Source: Echinometra lucunter
Lineage: Eukaryota; Echinodermata; Echinoidea; Camarodonta; Echinometridae
NCBI GenBank assembly: GCA_029962745.1
Contig: CM057155.1
Location: 30,872,896-30,936,895, forward strand
Reading direction: 5' to 3'
Length of the DNA stretch: 64,000 nucleotides
Shown here: positions 22,711-36,787 of the stretch, in pieces
Position numbering within the stretch: the first letter of the stretch is position 1
Layout: every line of letters begins with the position of its first letter
Notes under the pieces: model-generated
Told to the model about the DNA's origin: nothing
What the model saw: the letters and a program-made list of their open reading frames with translations, nothing else
The model's database searches: none
Made by a program: the position numbers and the translations under genes

Positions 22711-22842
22711 TTAATGCTTGTAGCCTGTTTCCCAGCCGGCGACCATCTGCGGCTCTAAGAAGCCTCGAAACTCTGTTCCATCGGGCGACCAGCGGGCACC
22801 GTAACCTTCGGTATTCCGAACCTCTAATATCGCCAGGGCATG
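22711..22842 (-). CDS. Exon 12, residues 364-406 and stop
   Basis: A strong acceptor (GCTTTTTTTGCCCTACACAG) starts a 43-codon frame ending in TAA at 22713-22711. It carries the signature EGYGARWSPDG..FRGFLEP and ends WETGYKH. Phase 0 matches exon 11. Assignment to this gene across 16.9 kb rests on phase, strand, order and the way the two sequences continue one another. Confidence 0.7.
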   Translation of the reverse strand, partial: HALAILEVRNTEGYGARWSPDGTEFRGFLEPQMVAGWETGYKH

Positions 22843-25800
22843 CTGTGTAGGGCAAAAAAAGCAAATAAATGAAGATAAATTATAGGAAAGAATGGTAATG
22901 GAATAATCGCGAGAAATCTAAGTAATTTCATTCCTCCAAAGATACAAGTATTCTTTTTTTAAAGGAATCAATTAGTTTTCTGTGATTCCTCAACACGCCC
23001 TGTAAAGCTCATTCTTTTCCTAAAGAGCAGTCCTTTAAACAACGGCTATCACATCATACCGTCACCAAAAAACTTTAAACTGTGGAGTGTGGACCATTGG
23101 TGTCGTCAACGTTCCTACTTTTTAAGTTTGTACATCACTGACACAGTGAGCAACTAGCCGTTTTGTAGCCCTTTTGAAAACGGCTGGAAAACGGCGAATT
23201 TTGTCCAATTAGATTTCTCCATAGGGAATTGTACATGAAACGGCTACAAAATGGCTACAAAACGGCTAATTTTGTGCACTCTGCACAGCTTGGTTCACTG
23301 TGTGACACAATGAAACTATTCGAGAATAATAGGAGCAGGCTGGATGAGAAATCACATCATCACAATGCTCAAAACATACAATATACAATAAAAACATATC
23401 ATTTGGGAATTCTTCATATCATTACAAGTATTACAAAGTTCAAGAATTAGAGCCATTGTACAGAATTCAAATCAGAACCAGGTGCAGGTTCGAATCATCA
23501 GTTTTATTATTTGAAACTATAATAATTTCAAGATAGTATCTCAATTCCTTGGCACCACCAGAGATGAGATAAGAGAGAGATAGAGAGAGGGGGAGAGAGG
23601 GGGGGAGAGAGGGGGGAGAGAGAGGGGGAGAGAGAGAAAGAAAGAGAGATAGGGAGAGAGAGAGAGAAAGAAAGAGAGATAGGGAGAGAGAGAAAAAAAG
23701 AAAGAGAGAGATATCGATGAGAAAGGAGGGGTAGAGAGAGGGCGGTTGCGGTTGGGTGACACAACACAATGCTCCGCCATCAACTATATGTCACGACAGA
23801 TTTCTAAAAACACTAACCGAGTTCATAATTTAGCCCTAACACTGTTCTAACCACAAGACCATTTTCTAAAACTTAAACAAGACACAAAACTTTGATTTTA
23901 TTTATCCAGAGTACTCATATCAGTATCAATACTGCCCTTCCTGAATGTTTCGCAATTCTTATCACCCCAGCATTGCCAGGTGCCCATTTCATACACCTGG
24001 ATCGTGGGCAAAGCACCATGAACAAGGATGTAGGCCTAAGCACTGAGCAAGGATCGAACTCGGGACCTCTCGTAAGACAATCAAGAGCCTGACCAACATA
24101 CCACGGTGCCACAACAATCGAAATACAACAATATCATCGGAACAAAAGGTCACCGGCATCGCCGATGTTTGCCGGTAATGCAAGGCAGAAGATGTTAAAG
24201 GCATTGGCTAACTTTGTGAGTAGCTGATTAAAAAAATTCTCAAACTAAGATGAAACATGTGTATGAGTACTTGTATTTGTACTCAAAAACCCTGAAACCA
24301 ACCATAATTTGGAATGAAAAAGTGTAAGTTAGACGCAAACGGCAATTTCATTATCCTTCGTCTCACGAGACAATCACTAAGAGGACTACTTTGCTTGAAT
24401 TTGAAAATGCCGTTATGTGCCTCCCGCCGCGTGATACGCCAATACACACAGTACGGTAAGGTGAGTCATACGCGCATGCGCACTCCTTATGTCTATTCTG
24501 TGCAACCGACCCTCGTATATATTTTTCAAACATTGGCTCACATTTTTGATATTTAAAAATACTTCCTGTGGATATTATACTTTGAAACTTTCAGACTGGT
24601 ATTTTTCCACTATAACACTTATGTTTATCTCATTTTCAAGTAACAAAACAAGATTTTTTAAAATCATAACAATGTTGACCAATGCCTTTAATCATGGAGT
24701 AACAACACACTCCATGGATGAATTTTGCACACGCTCAAAAGAACATGATGTTTTCAAGACCATTTCAGCATTATGATGGTTAGGAGGAGGGGTAGATACT
24801 GAAAGTGGAACGAGGTTACTGGAAGTCAATAATCCACAGCAGTGACAAATTACATTTCAAAGTTCACTTGAACTGGAGGAAATTATTGAGATTACATAGG
24901 ATTGCATCGGTTCCTTCGCAGTTTCCGATCGTCTCATGATGCCATGTCAGGATCATTCACACTGACCACTTCATTCAACCCACGTCCACGTTACGTACAC
25001 GTACGTGGAATTCGCGTACAGTAATCACGGGAGAAACGAAAATATTCTCAAGTGTTGTTGATATGAAGCAGTCGGGACAGAGTCGGATGAAATTCATTCA
25101 AGATTTTTCCTTGACAATCAGAAACTTGAGGATGATGAACTTCTTTCGTAATCCGACACTATAAAAACTGTCATCAAATTCACGCAACCAGACTAAAATC
25201 GTTACAAGAACTCGCTGAAATATTACAGCACTGATCATTATCAGATTATTATGGTTTCAAAGAGAAACTCTATATACTTCAGAGGAAAACGATTTACTTC
25301 AAATGCAATATCAAATCATATATCTTCTTTTTTTTTGTATGTTTTATTAACCCATTCGTGACAGAGGTCCACATTTTGTGGTTTGTCCTAATATCTTTGA
25401 TGCAAAGCCCTAAAAATCATACCAAATACATGAGCAGAAAGAGCAAAAAATTCTACACAAACTGTGCCCATTTTGATTGCGTCAATATTCGTTGTTTGAT
25501 GCTGAAATTTTTTTAAAAGGAAAATAAGCATTAAAATCCTTAAATTGGCAATGTGATAGAAAGTTTAAAATCACCGTTTTCCCCTGCAAATTGGCAACTT
25601 TTTGACTTCTCATCATAATTTCTGTCAATTTATATTCATTTCAGATACATGACGTTTTATAAGAAAAATGTAGCAATAAAATAAAAATGTTGGTGTTGCC
25701 AATTTAAAGAATAAAAGCTGATCAAATTAGGCTTTAAATAATTCCTGTCACGAATGGGTTAAAGTAAATCAGCAGAATCACATATTTCGTAGTGAAACAT

Positions 25801-28800
25801 GAGAAAGTATATCCTCGCTTGTCCTGGTGACTTATCCGTCATAGTTAACGCATTAAATCCATGACAAGATGAAACCAGTAACTTTTCCTGGTCAAAATGA
25901 TAGGTCTCAATATTTTGAACATTTTCCTTCAATCTGCAATGAATTTTTGAGCAAAATTCAACCAGAATATTACAAAGAAAAAGGTTTCCGGTTCATTCAG
26001 TTGCTTAATCTGCACCTTTAAAAGGAAGACGTTTGGAACATTGCTGAGTTTATACGAACTTCAGCCAAAATATGACTGCCATTATGATTGCCAGTGATGA
26101 CTAAGCACTTTCACTCATTTTTCGTGAGCTAAAATACAGACAAAATCTTCAGAATGACGTCACGATGACAGTGACCTAGTCCATTTTACAAGTTAGTCTT
26201 TAACTACAAACTTGTTAAAAACAAAGGTAATTTTACACACATGTTAAAAATAATGTTTCGTATTCACAGCTCCCTCAGATAGTTAGAAAGCAAATTTCAA
26301 CCGAAAAATCTCGAATCATTGCGCAGTGGCACAGGTAATACAAAAGTATAAGGCCCGAGAAAGAAAGGAGGTATTCGCTTTCAGAAAAATAAATAGATAA
26401 TATAACTAAGAATAAGGGCTTTCACGTCTTATTGTTTTAAATATTTAAAGGGGATACAATTCCCAGGACCTAAACAAATTCTTTCAGATAGAAAACAAAT
26501 AGATCATTAGGCCAAATAAGAATAATTCCTAGTTTCTCGTCCTCTCTTCGTTCCTTTTTTTTTTGGGGGGGGGGGGGGTTGGGGGAGGCGCCTCAATTTT
26601 TTTATTTGATATTTTTGTTCTGAAATGAAATGAATGAGAATATGAGGACACTGAGACATTGAGATAACTAAAAACATTAATTGAATGCAATATCTTTTTG
26701 TTTTGAGCCTTTGAAGTGCATGTAAAAGTAAACTAAAATTTTCACCCCCCCCCCCCCCCAAAAAAAAAAAAAAAAATGTTTGGAAATTGACCTAATAGCA
26801 TTTTTGTGTATCGAGGAAAATATCAAATATTGAATAAAATGGCACCCTTCCTTGTTTTTGAAAAATCCGGACGAGAAACTAGGAATGAGAATGCATAGGT
26901 GCACTTGGGTGGGGCGGGGTGAAGGAGGGGTGGGGAAATGCCCCTCTTCTGTTCAGATTTTTAAAAAGTCAAAATTGTACAAAAATCTAGAAGTCTCTAA
27001 AATTTTGAATACTTCATTCAGTACAGTATTCACAGCGAATACTAATTCTGAATAGTGTTTGAAAATGGAGACTAAATGGAGACGATCGCGTGAATGAGAA
27101 ATGGCTAGAAAGTGCAGGGAGTACGGACAACCCGGCACGCGATCCCCTTCATGGAGTAAATATCCCGCCTAAATATAAACATACTCCATAAAAAAGAGGG
27201 GACAACAAGCCGGGGTCGCCGGAAGGTTAAAAAGCGGAAATTTGCCAAAGGAACTAACTCTTCTGACTGACCAATTCCCGCCTTAAATATTGTCACACAT
27301 GAGCTTAATGATCTCTGACGCTGGCTATATAGCTGTCGTCGTTAAACGAACCAAGACCGTTCCGTGATTGTCACTTTAGCAAAAGCAGGCCACCATTTTT
27401 TTTTCTCTCTCTCTCTCTGTTGTTGATCCAATTAAAGCCCGCCGAAAAATCGCATGGCACGGAATTTTAATTATGTCTGCTTAGACAGCGCACGCAAACT
27501 ATCAACACACCGCACGCAACCTCGTGACAACGCAACTGGACGATTTAAGGACGCCCCTAGCGCCCCCCCCCCCCACACACACAATTTGTTTGTCCGCATT
27601 CCATTTCCTTTTATTCAAGTAGTAATATGAATATTCATACATTTATCCCACAGAGCTTTTCTCTATTTAAAAAAAGGAACGAGAAACGGTATAAAAGTTA
27701 TTTAAACAGGAATAAATCAAGGAAAAGAAGAGTGATGATCGTTAAAGGGGGTACCCAATGCTGAAACAATGTTAGCTCATTTGAAAGAGCATGATTTTAT
27801 TAGCAGAAAATCATCTGCCTAAAGTTTTTTTTAAAGTCGTGTTGCCAAGGAAACCCCCAAATGTGGTAAGATTTCAGGATATTTTTGACCCCTCAGCTGT
27901 GACCCAGTTTCAACTGGGTTCCCACTTTTACGTCAAAATGACGTCAAAGTGGGTACCTTGTCGCGCACTTATAGCAAAATGCGCGCAAGGTATAATACAT
28001 ATTGTACAGTCTAGCGCGCAGCACAACTGCAATGCGCGAAGCTGGGTACCCACTTTTACGTCATACCTCATCCTCAAATTTTTTTGGGTCAGCTCTTGAC
28101 TTTTTATGAGAAAATTAGCCAAAATGCATTGATTTCGATCGAAAATCATCATATTTTTAACGTAATGTTTCTTAGAATTCTATTCTCGATCATATATCAA
28201 AATATTTTTTACCATTGTGTAATCACTTTAACTACCCCCAGACATGCCAGATGAGAGCTATAAGGGTGTTCACTCTTTTCACGCACAGTTTACCTGTCAC
28301 GAAAAAGAATTTCCTGCAAGTACGAAAATTCAAAGATAAAGGCAATAACATTCTTTTTGATTGAAAGGAAATCACAATACCCTACCAGCCCAAAACAATA
28401 CTTTGAAATGCCCCTGGAGCGCAAGAGACAAAGGCATGTAAAAAGACCCCCCCCCCCCGCCCCCTTAAAAAAAGAGAAGTGGATTGACATGATTAAGTTG
28501 ATTCTATGTCTGTCATTAAGTACTTGCACTCTTGCAAGCAAGGACTAAATCCGGCATCAAAATTCGAAACAGTTTCATGAACCATGGTCGAGGAAAAAAG
28601 GTCAAGTACGGTCGTTATCACTGAACTTGAAGATTTCCAGGAAAGTGACTGTCGTTTGGGGGATGATCATGGCTAAGACTCCTCTTTCTCGTTTGACATA
28701 TCTAAAGCCCTGAAAATCGCCTTTGGCTCTATCGAACTGGAATGTCGGGAGTATTTTGCCTTATGTAAGGACTTTACCGGCACAAGTAATGGGAAACGCC

Positions 28801-31800
28801 ATATACGAACAGAATTATTTAATGAAGAGCAGAACTGAGAAAAAGACACATGAAAGAAGGCATATCACTGGCGGATCCATGATCCGAAGGGGGCGGCTAT
28901 AGGTTTTGAAAAGAATATTGCCGACAATTAGTGTAAAAGTTCCATTTTACAGGCATTTAAAACAAAAATGAAAAAAAAAAAACCTCTTCAAATGGGGTCG
29001 GATAGGAGCCACAGCAGTTGCATAGGGACATTTGCCCCTATACCTCCACACGATCTGCACCTACCTGACCTAAATCTAATTATCTTTGTAACGAATTACT
29101 CACGTCAGAAAAATGATGAAATTGAACTGCAAAGTTACAAATTCAAAAGAAATTCAGCCCCATACCAATCCAAAGAGGAACAACATACGGTTCAGAGAAG
29201 GATGATTTTTAACCATGCATGAACTAACTTTAAAAACATGAAGAAAAACATTACAGGGGAAAATTTTGTCCTCCTATTCTTTCAATTAACCTCAATATTT
29301 AATTGGTTTGTCAGTACGACCATGACGATTCATAGCAATGGCTCCAGTTGTCAAGTGCTTTATTACCATCGTCGTTATGCGATTATGTCAAAATAATAAT
29401 TGCCAATAATTTTTCCTTCCTATTCTCCTTCCCCCGTTTTTGTGAGGGTGGGGTGGGTGGGGATAAGATCTACGGCTACGATGACTCCTTGAAATATTTT
29501 ACTGAGGGAAAGTCATACTATCAAACAATATTTTTCTGAAATGCTCTAATATTTCAGAAGGGAAAAGGGAACCATCGAAATTTTTTACCTCCCTCTATCT
29601 CCTCTCTAAATTCCCTAGATTGGAAATCAGTCTATTTGGAAATCAGTCTATAAGACTGTGGTTAGGGACCAATCCAAAATTAGATTGAGAAAAAGATTGA
29701 CTTCTAAATCTATTAGATTGAGATTTTAAATCTAATTTTGGATTGGTCCCTCATTGCAATCTAAAGAATTTAGAGAGTTGCCCTACACCTCCCGTTATCA
29801 ATTTTCATAATTATTACCTTTTTTGTTATCTCAAAGATCTATCGTAGATGTAGACATATAGTTGCGACAATTTGTGGTCAGTTTGTTTCTGAACAAGCAA
29901 GACTACGATGGGGAGGAGGATTGGAGGCAATAATAGGATTGATAAGAGAACGGACCTCCTGATATGAGAACTATTCACACCTTTCCTGTTTTTGAGCGAC
30001 AGGTGCGTGCGTGAGTTAGTCCCCGACAGATTACGCGTAGTCCGTGACGGTGCACACCATGCATTGCAGGCATTGAGAGTGCAATGCCAGGAAATTATCC
30101 ATCAAAAAATGAGACCACACATTCATGACATTAGCACACACGGTACGATTATTATTCAGACTTATCAGACGAACTATTTTGAGGGAGAGGGGAATAAGGA
30201 GAAGGAGAAGGAGAACGAGAAAAGCACCTGTTAGAAGCTTTCATCGTCGGACCGGCTGCTCGGTGCATGTTTCTCATACCGCTGCACCCGATCAGCTCCG
30301 TGACGGACTATTGGTAAGCAAAGTACAAAAATAGGCGCCTTTGAACAAAAAGGTTTGGACTTCATACCTATCATTCCCATATCAAAAGCAATATATCGTC
30401 AACAACGATTGCTATTTCAGTTAAGTGACGTAGCTACTCAAGTTTTTGACTTTCAAATGGTAAGACGCAAACTAGTCCAAATTGCTGTCGTCGGAATCAC
30501 AAAGTACATACACGATCTTATACTTTGTGTGACTGCGAACTATCATAATAACAGTAATAGATAAATATAATCCCATAGTTAATGAATTTACTGGCTCTTT
30601 CAGAGAACATCAACATATCCTATAAAGTCCAGACATTGCAAAGTTACAGTTCAATGAAGGGAGAGTTTGACGAAGAAATTTTAAAAGATTGAAAACAACA
30701 AACTGGACACAGACAATCATCGGCAGCACGATTGGGCATTTCATTTCATTCGATCATCCAGCATTCTTTAGAAACTTCTGCTAGAAGAGGTTACATATAA
30801 TTTGTGAAATAAAATAAAGATTTTGCTTCTGACATCTCCCCTTAATAAAATGTATTTTGCTCATTTCTACCCCTTTTCTACAAACAAATAGTAATAATAC
30901 AAAAATAATTTCTCCTCCCTCTATTTCATTTTTCATTCTTCGAACCATATATCTCATCTGTATCCCTAATAGTCCACATACCAATAATCTAATTATCCTT
31001 CGGATTAAAAAATATCAAAACCGGCAGCCACACAACGACCTTGACCGTTCCCAGTCAGATCTTCAATTCTCCAAAATCTCCCAGTCAATTCACGGTTGTC
31101 GTCGAATCCCATCAACGACAGAAACTCGCTTCTAATTCATGACCCCCTTTCGCTCTCTGTCACAATGTCAGGAAATTGCTGATGAAACTTAAACGCAGCT
31201 CCACACGCAAGCCATACTAATGACCCGCTACTCCCAGTCGCCATGCATCTCATGAGTAAGAGAAACAAATTAGGGTAAGTAAATTCTTCCCTTTCGTTAT
31301 TAAAATGATCTTTTTTTTCTTCAAACTAATCTTAACGTTTTTTGTCGATTATGATTAAGAGATGAGATGAAAGTGAAACACCTTCTGTCACCGAGACTGC
31401 TCTTTCTTTAAGATAATTTTTTGACAAGAAAATATGATTATAAACTCGTCATGTGACGGTTCAGAAAGGGGGAATTCAACACTCGGGATAATGGCGCCAT
31501 TTTGTAAGACATTAACAGGAGACACAGATTCAGAGAGAGATGCAGTATAAGGAGATGGATGAAAAAGGAGGGGGAATCAGAGGCTATCATAATTATCTGG
31601 GGGAAAAAGAAGCAAAATTTTGATGCTCATTTATATATTACGTGTACCATGATAACATTAAGGGTTCTTCAAGTCTTAGATCTTCTACCATTAAACCATT
31701 TCAATTTGCATTCCGACCATCCCGACACGAACAACAATTATCAATCAAAATGTTCATTTCTTTTTCATACCCAGAAAACAAAGAGAAAACTGAAAACTAT

Positions 31801-34800
31801 GAGGATATAATCAAACAAATGACTCTCATTTCACCTCTCCCCGTACACCCAATGTATAAGATGTTTGAAAAGGTATATCAAGCTCAGAATATAAAGTACA
31901 AGGTTAACGCATTAAAAAGAAATAACTGTACGAATCTAAAAGAAACTAAAATAGGTGAAACAGAAAGAACTAAACGACATCATGATTCAAACATGAAGAA
32001 AGGGGTACAAGGATTAATATTTTTCAAAATCTTAAGATTAAAAGGAAAATGAAATCAAGCTCATCTTGCGCCAACAAGGCTTGTAGTGCCAATTTTGCTG
32101 AGAAGATTAAGAGAATCGATGGAATGGGTCATCAGCTTACAACCACCGTATTAATCCGAGATTTAATGAGAAACGCACGCGAAAAATGTATGGTATTACC
32201 GGTCTGAAATGAGATTGCGTGCGAGGGGGTTAATTCTCGACACGGAAAGGGGATAAATATTGAGCGAAACTAGGTCTTGATTTTTGGCGATTACTTAGAT
32301 TGACTAACTATGCATAGGTCAGTTAGTTAGTCGGACTGATTTGAAATGATGATGCAATTTCATTTCCGGTTTTTAAAATATATTTTCCAAACCAGGATGA
32401 AATCTAAGGATAACACGAGCGTAATCCAATTTTTCAATTTATTTTTCTTAAACATTAACCAAAAGTCTTATTTTCCTTCTGAAATATCAAAATTTATTGC
32501 GTGCTTTCAAAAACAGATGGTCTCATTCATATCTCTGAAAATAATGCTTAATTCAATCATATAAATCATGAATACTGCATTGCGAGTCAGATATGTAGAG
32601 AAGTATAGTGTTTCATGCGATCTAGAGTCAGAGAAACTAAACGGTATAGTGCAAATGTGATAAGAGCCTAAAGGGATGCGTGGACCTCATCTTAGAGGTT
32701 TCATCTACAAATCTTTTGACTTGATAACTGAGGTCATTAAGAGTGAGTAAAATTCGACACTAATGAAGATAATAATTTTTGTAACAAAGCATCTCATAAA
32801 TAATCGTAGTTGATATTCCTGTCTGACTGGATTTTCTTTGAATGAATGATACAAAACTGATTTCTATAAATTGTATAATCTATGAATTAACACTGAGTAT
32901 ACGACTTGGCAGGCTATGAAAGGATGCTTTTATTGACTACCCCTGTAGTTTCAGAGGTGACTTATATTCTATTATCCCTCATATTCTTACCCTTATCCCC
33001 CCCCCCCTCTCTCTCTCTCTCTATCTCTCCTATTCTCTAGCTTAATCATGACAGGAATTATTTATTGGTAGCCTAAATTTGATCAACTTTTCTACTTCAA
33101 ATTGGCAACACTAGTATTTTTTTCATGTATCTAAAATTAATATCAACAGACAGAAAGTATGTTGAGAAGTTAAAAAGATGCCAATTTGCCTTTAAAAAAA
33201 CAGTGATTTTCAACCTCCTATTGCATTGCCAAATCATGGACTTTAATGCTTATTTTCCTTTATGAAAATCAAATCAAATGACAAATACTGCTGTAACTAA
33301 AATGGGCACAGTAGGTATAGATTTTTTTTGCTCTTTCTTGTCCATGTATTTGGTATGTTTTTAGGGCTCTGCATCAAAAGTTATTGGGCCTAACCAAGAA
33401 AGTGGATGCTCTAAAAACATGAATCATACACTCTTAAAAATTCCGAGTCAGACTTGACCCGGAAAAGAGTCCATTGGGGCCACACTCCTTTCTGGATCCA
33501 AAATGACCCAGAATAAGGTCAAAAGTAACCCAGAAACAAGTCTTTATCACCCTATTCCGAGTCATTTTTTGACCCTGAATGGAGTTTGACCCCAACGGAC
33601 TCTTTTCCGGGTCAATCTGACCTGGAATTTTTAAAAGTGTAAGAAGGTGTGAGACAGAATATTACAACTAAACAGGATACAACTATACAGGATAACACCA
33701 TAAGGATTCAAACAATACATACAACACTAAAATCAAAATCATGCATGCAATAACGGGCAGTTCGTTTTAGTTTCCCAACCGTATGGAATTCACTACCAAA
33801 ATATGTTCATTCATGCAGTTGTCTCTCCCTTTTCAAAAGAAAACTAAAACAATACTTTACTTCAAAATACATTTATTAAGCAGCTTTGTTACCACTCTTA
33901 AAATTTACTTCCTTTCTTGTTTGTTTTAGTTTTTGTTTGTTCCCTTGTCTTAGTTTTTTTTTTTTTTTTTTTTCTGATTAGCTCTTATGTCGATTTTTAT
34001 ATACCAAATAGCCTCCAAATATCAATTTATGCTTATGGAGACTTGTTTTAACAAGGCCGTCTTTGGCTTTATTTTAAGTTCTCCTCTTTCATTTCATGCA
34101 CTGTAATATAGGCTCAATTGACATTCAAATATTGTATGATTTTTTTCAATGAATGTTTATATGATATACTTGCTTGTAAATACATTTGTCATTGTTTTTA
34201 GAGATGAAATAAACGAACGAACGAACGAATTAATAATAATGAACCATGCTTCTAAAGCGCATATCACAAAATCGAAGTCCCTATGCGCTATTAGAAGAAA
34301 GAAGAGGAATAGAAAATGACAGAGAGACATAACGGAAGAGAAGAATAAATTGCTTTGACATAAAACATATGATTGTACTATTCTAACAAATTAAAAAAAT
34401 GTGTCAAGAAACGTTTGAAATTATGTACATATCGTCCTGTTTAAGTTTACTAGGTAATTCATTCCATAACTCTGTGGTTGCCAGTTGAAAGGATCTTGGC
34501 AAATTCACCAACAGTCTACTGTGTTCTGAGATTTCATGCATTACATTATATTCATACAAGTACATTCATCATCAGTGGTTCTACATGTGAAGAGTTTATA
34601 TGCAAAAGCAGATAAACGCCATTTTTGAAAATTTCAAAGTCAGGTCACCATCATTTGATACTAAATAATATCTTTAAAGTGATACATTGTTCATGACATA
34701 TAAAGGTATATTGTTGAAGTTATGGTCAAAAGTAGAACTTATTTTATTATTATTTCCTATATTTTTCTTGATCTCTAATTGCAAATATCTCAGTTTGACA

Positions 34801-36742
34801 AAACCGATATATCTGTTTTTGCATACAAGCTCTTCACGTAGTTCATTAAGAGTAGCTTCCTCAAGAGCTTAGGGGGTGAAGTGCCCCCCCCCCCGATCAT
34901 TTTTTTTTCACTGATATGTGATGATTCTTTGCAAATGGCATTCAGAAAAGTACCTAGAAAATTCCATTCGTGACCGAGGGTCCACATTTTGTGGTTTGGC
35001 CTAATATCTTTTGATGCAGAGCCCTAAAAATCATACCAAATACATGAGCAGAAAGGGCAAAAAAATCTACATTTACTGTGCCCATTTGGTTGCATCAATA
35101 TTTGTTGTTTGATGCTGAAAATTTTTCAAAGGAAAATAAGCATTGAAATCCTTAAATTGGCAATGTGATAGAAAGTTTAAAATCACCATTTTCCCCTGCA
35201 AATTGGAAACTTTTTGACTTATCATAATTTCTGTCAAGTTATATTCATTTTAGATACATGATGTTTTACAAGAAAAATGTAGCAATAAAATAAAAATGTT
35301 GGTGTTGCCAATTTAAAGAATAAAAGCTGATCAAATTAGGCTTTAAATAATTCCTGTCACGAATGGGTTAAAAGAACAAATAGGGCTATTATATAGATGC
35401 ATGACCCTGTTCTCTCTTCCCCATACTCTCTTCTTCTTCTTCTTCCCCTTCTTCTTCTTTTTGATCACTTTTTGATGGGCTACCCCCATAGCACTGCCCC
35501 TGGGCTGCACATAGTACCAAAGAGGTTACCCTAGGTAAACAAAATATATTATCAGTATAATCATTATCATCATTATAACTATTATCATAATTACCATTAT
35601 AGTATTATTATCATTATTATTATCAATATTAGCAGTATTATCATCATTATTAAAATTAGTAGTAGTAGTAGTATCATTATCATTATCATTATTATTATCA
35701 TTATTATTATCATTATTATCATGATTTTCATTATCATCGTCATTTCTACATCAATTTTCTGTCCAACTGCTACAACCTACAGACATTAAATACACTCCAA
35801 AATTCCACATTGAACAGCACAAATAACACTACCTCTTTCCATCCTATAATACTTTCTGGACAACCTGCTCTGCAACCTGAAATGCTTGTGATATATTGTC
35901 AAAGCAGCTATAGGTATGCACTCTGTACTTTACCAACATAAAATAAAGCTTGTAAAAGACCTATCCATGTAATAGTTTGACACGTGACTCATCAGGGAAA
36001 AGCTTTCTTTATATCAAAGGAATTGCAAAATGGTCTATTGCTGAAGTGAAACATTCTTATCACCATTTTAGTGATGTTTCTGTTTACTTTTACAAGTGTA
36101 GTATAAAAAATCACAAAGGATCCATAAAGGTGCTTTCACACATGATGCGACAGTGTGGTACCACACTGTGGCACCACACTGTTTCGTCTTCATACATGGT
36201 GGGACTTTGTGTTACCACATGTGCTAATGAACGCGCATTAACACATCAACTCTCAATAAGAGAGCATAATGTCAAAACTTGCGCAAGCAATCTCATGGCA
36301 ACAATTTTTGTGCAAACTTTTTAGAAATTTGATTGGTGTACATTTTTTGTGTATCTAGGCAGCAAAAAAAGTCTGTCCTGCCTCGGTGACATTTTTTTGT
36401 CACCCTATACCCCATAGGCTTGTACACAAAAAAGTGTGGCGCCACAGTGTGGTACCACACTGTCGCATCATGTGTGAAAGCACCTTAACTTTGAAACACG
36501 AGACAACCAATATCACAACTGAATGAAGAGTCTTCAGACCCTTACACAATCTTTCTTTCTCTCTCTCCCTCCCTCTTATCTCTGCATCTAAATGAATCCA
36601 TATTACTAGCCCAGCTACAACCTTACGTACTCCAAGATATCAAACCATATATATATATATATATACATATATAGTTTGTGATCAGGTAGGACAGCTCTGG
36701 GGAACTTTGATTCATGCTACGCTATTATTCTCTCAATTGTCT

Positions 36743-36787
<45 letters not shown>

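Noticed and set aside
24408..24463. A first exon MPLCASRRVIRQYTQYGK with a good donor, mitochondrial-like
   Set aside because: It lies inside a MITE defined by inverted ends and TTAA flanks at 24199-24687.
31642..32052. A 136-codon plus-strand frame
   Set aside because: Codon use follows the AT-rich background, composition is Lys/Asn/Ile-heavy, and there is no domain or splice support.
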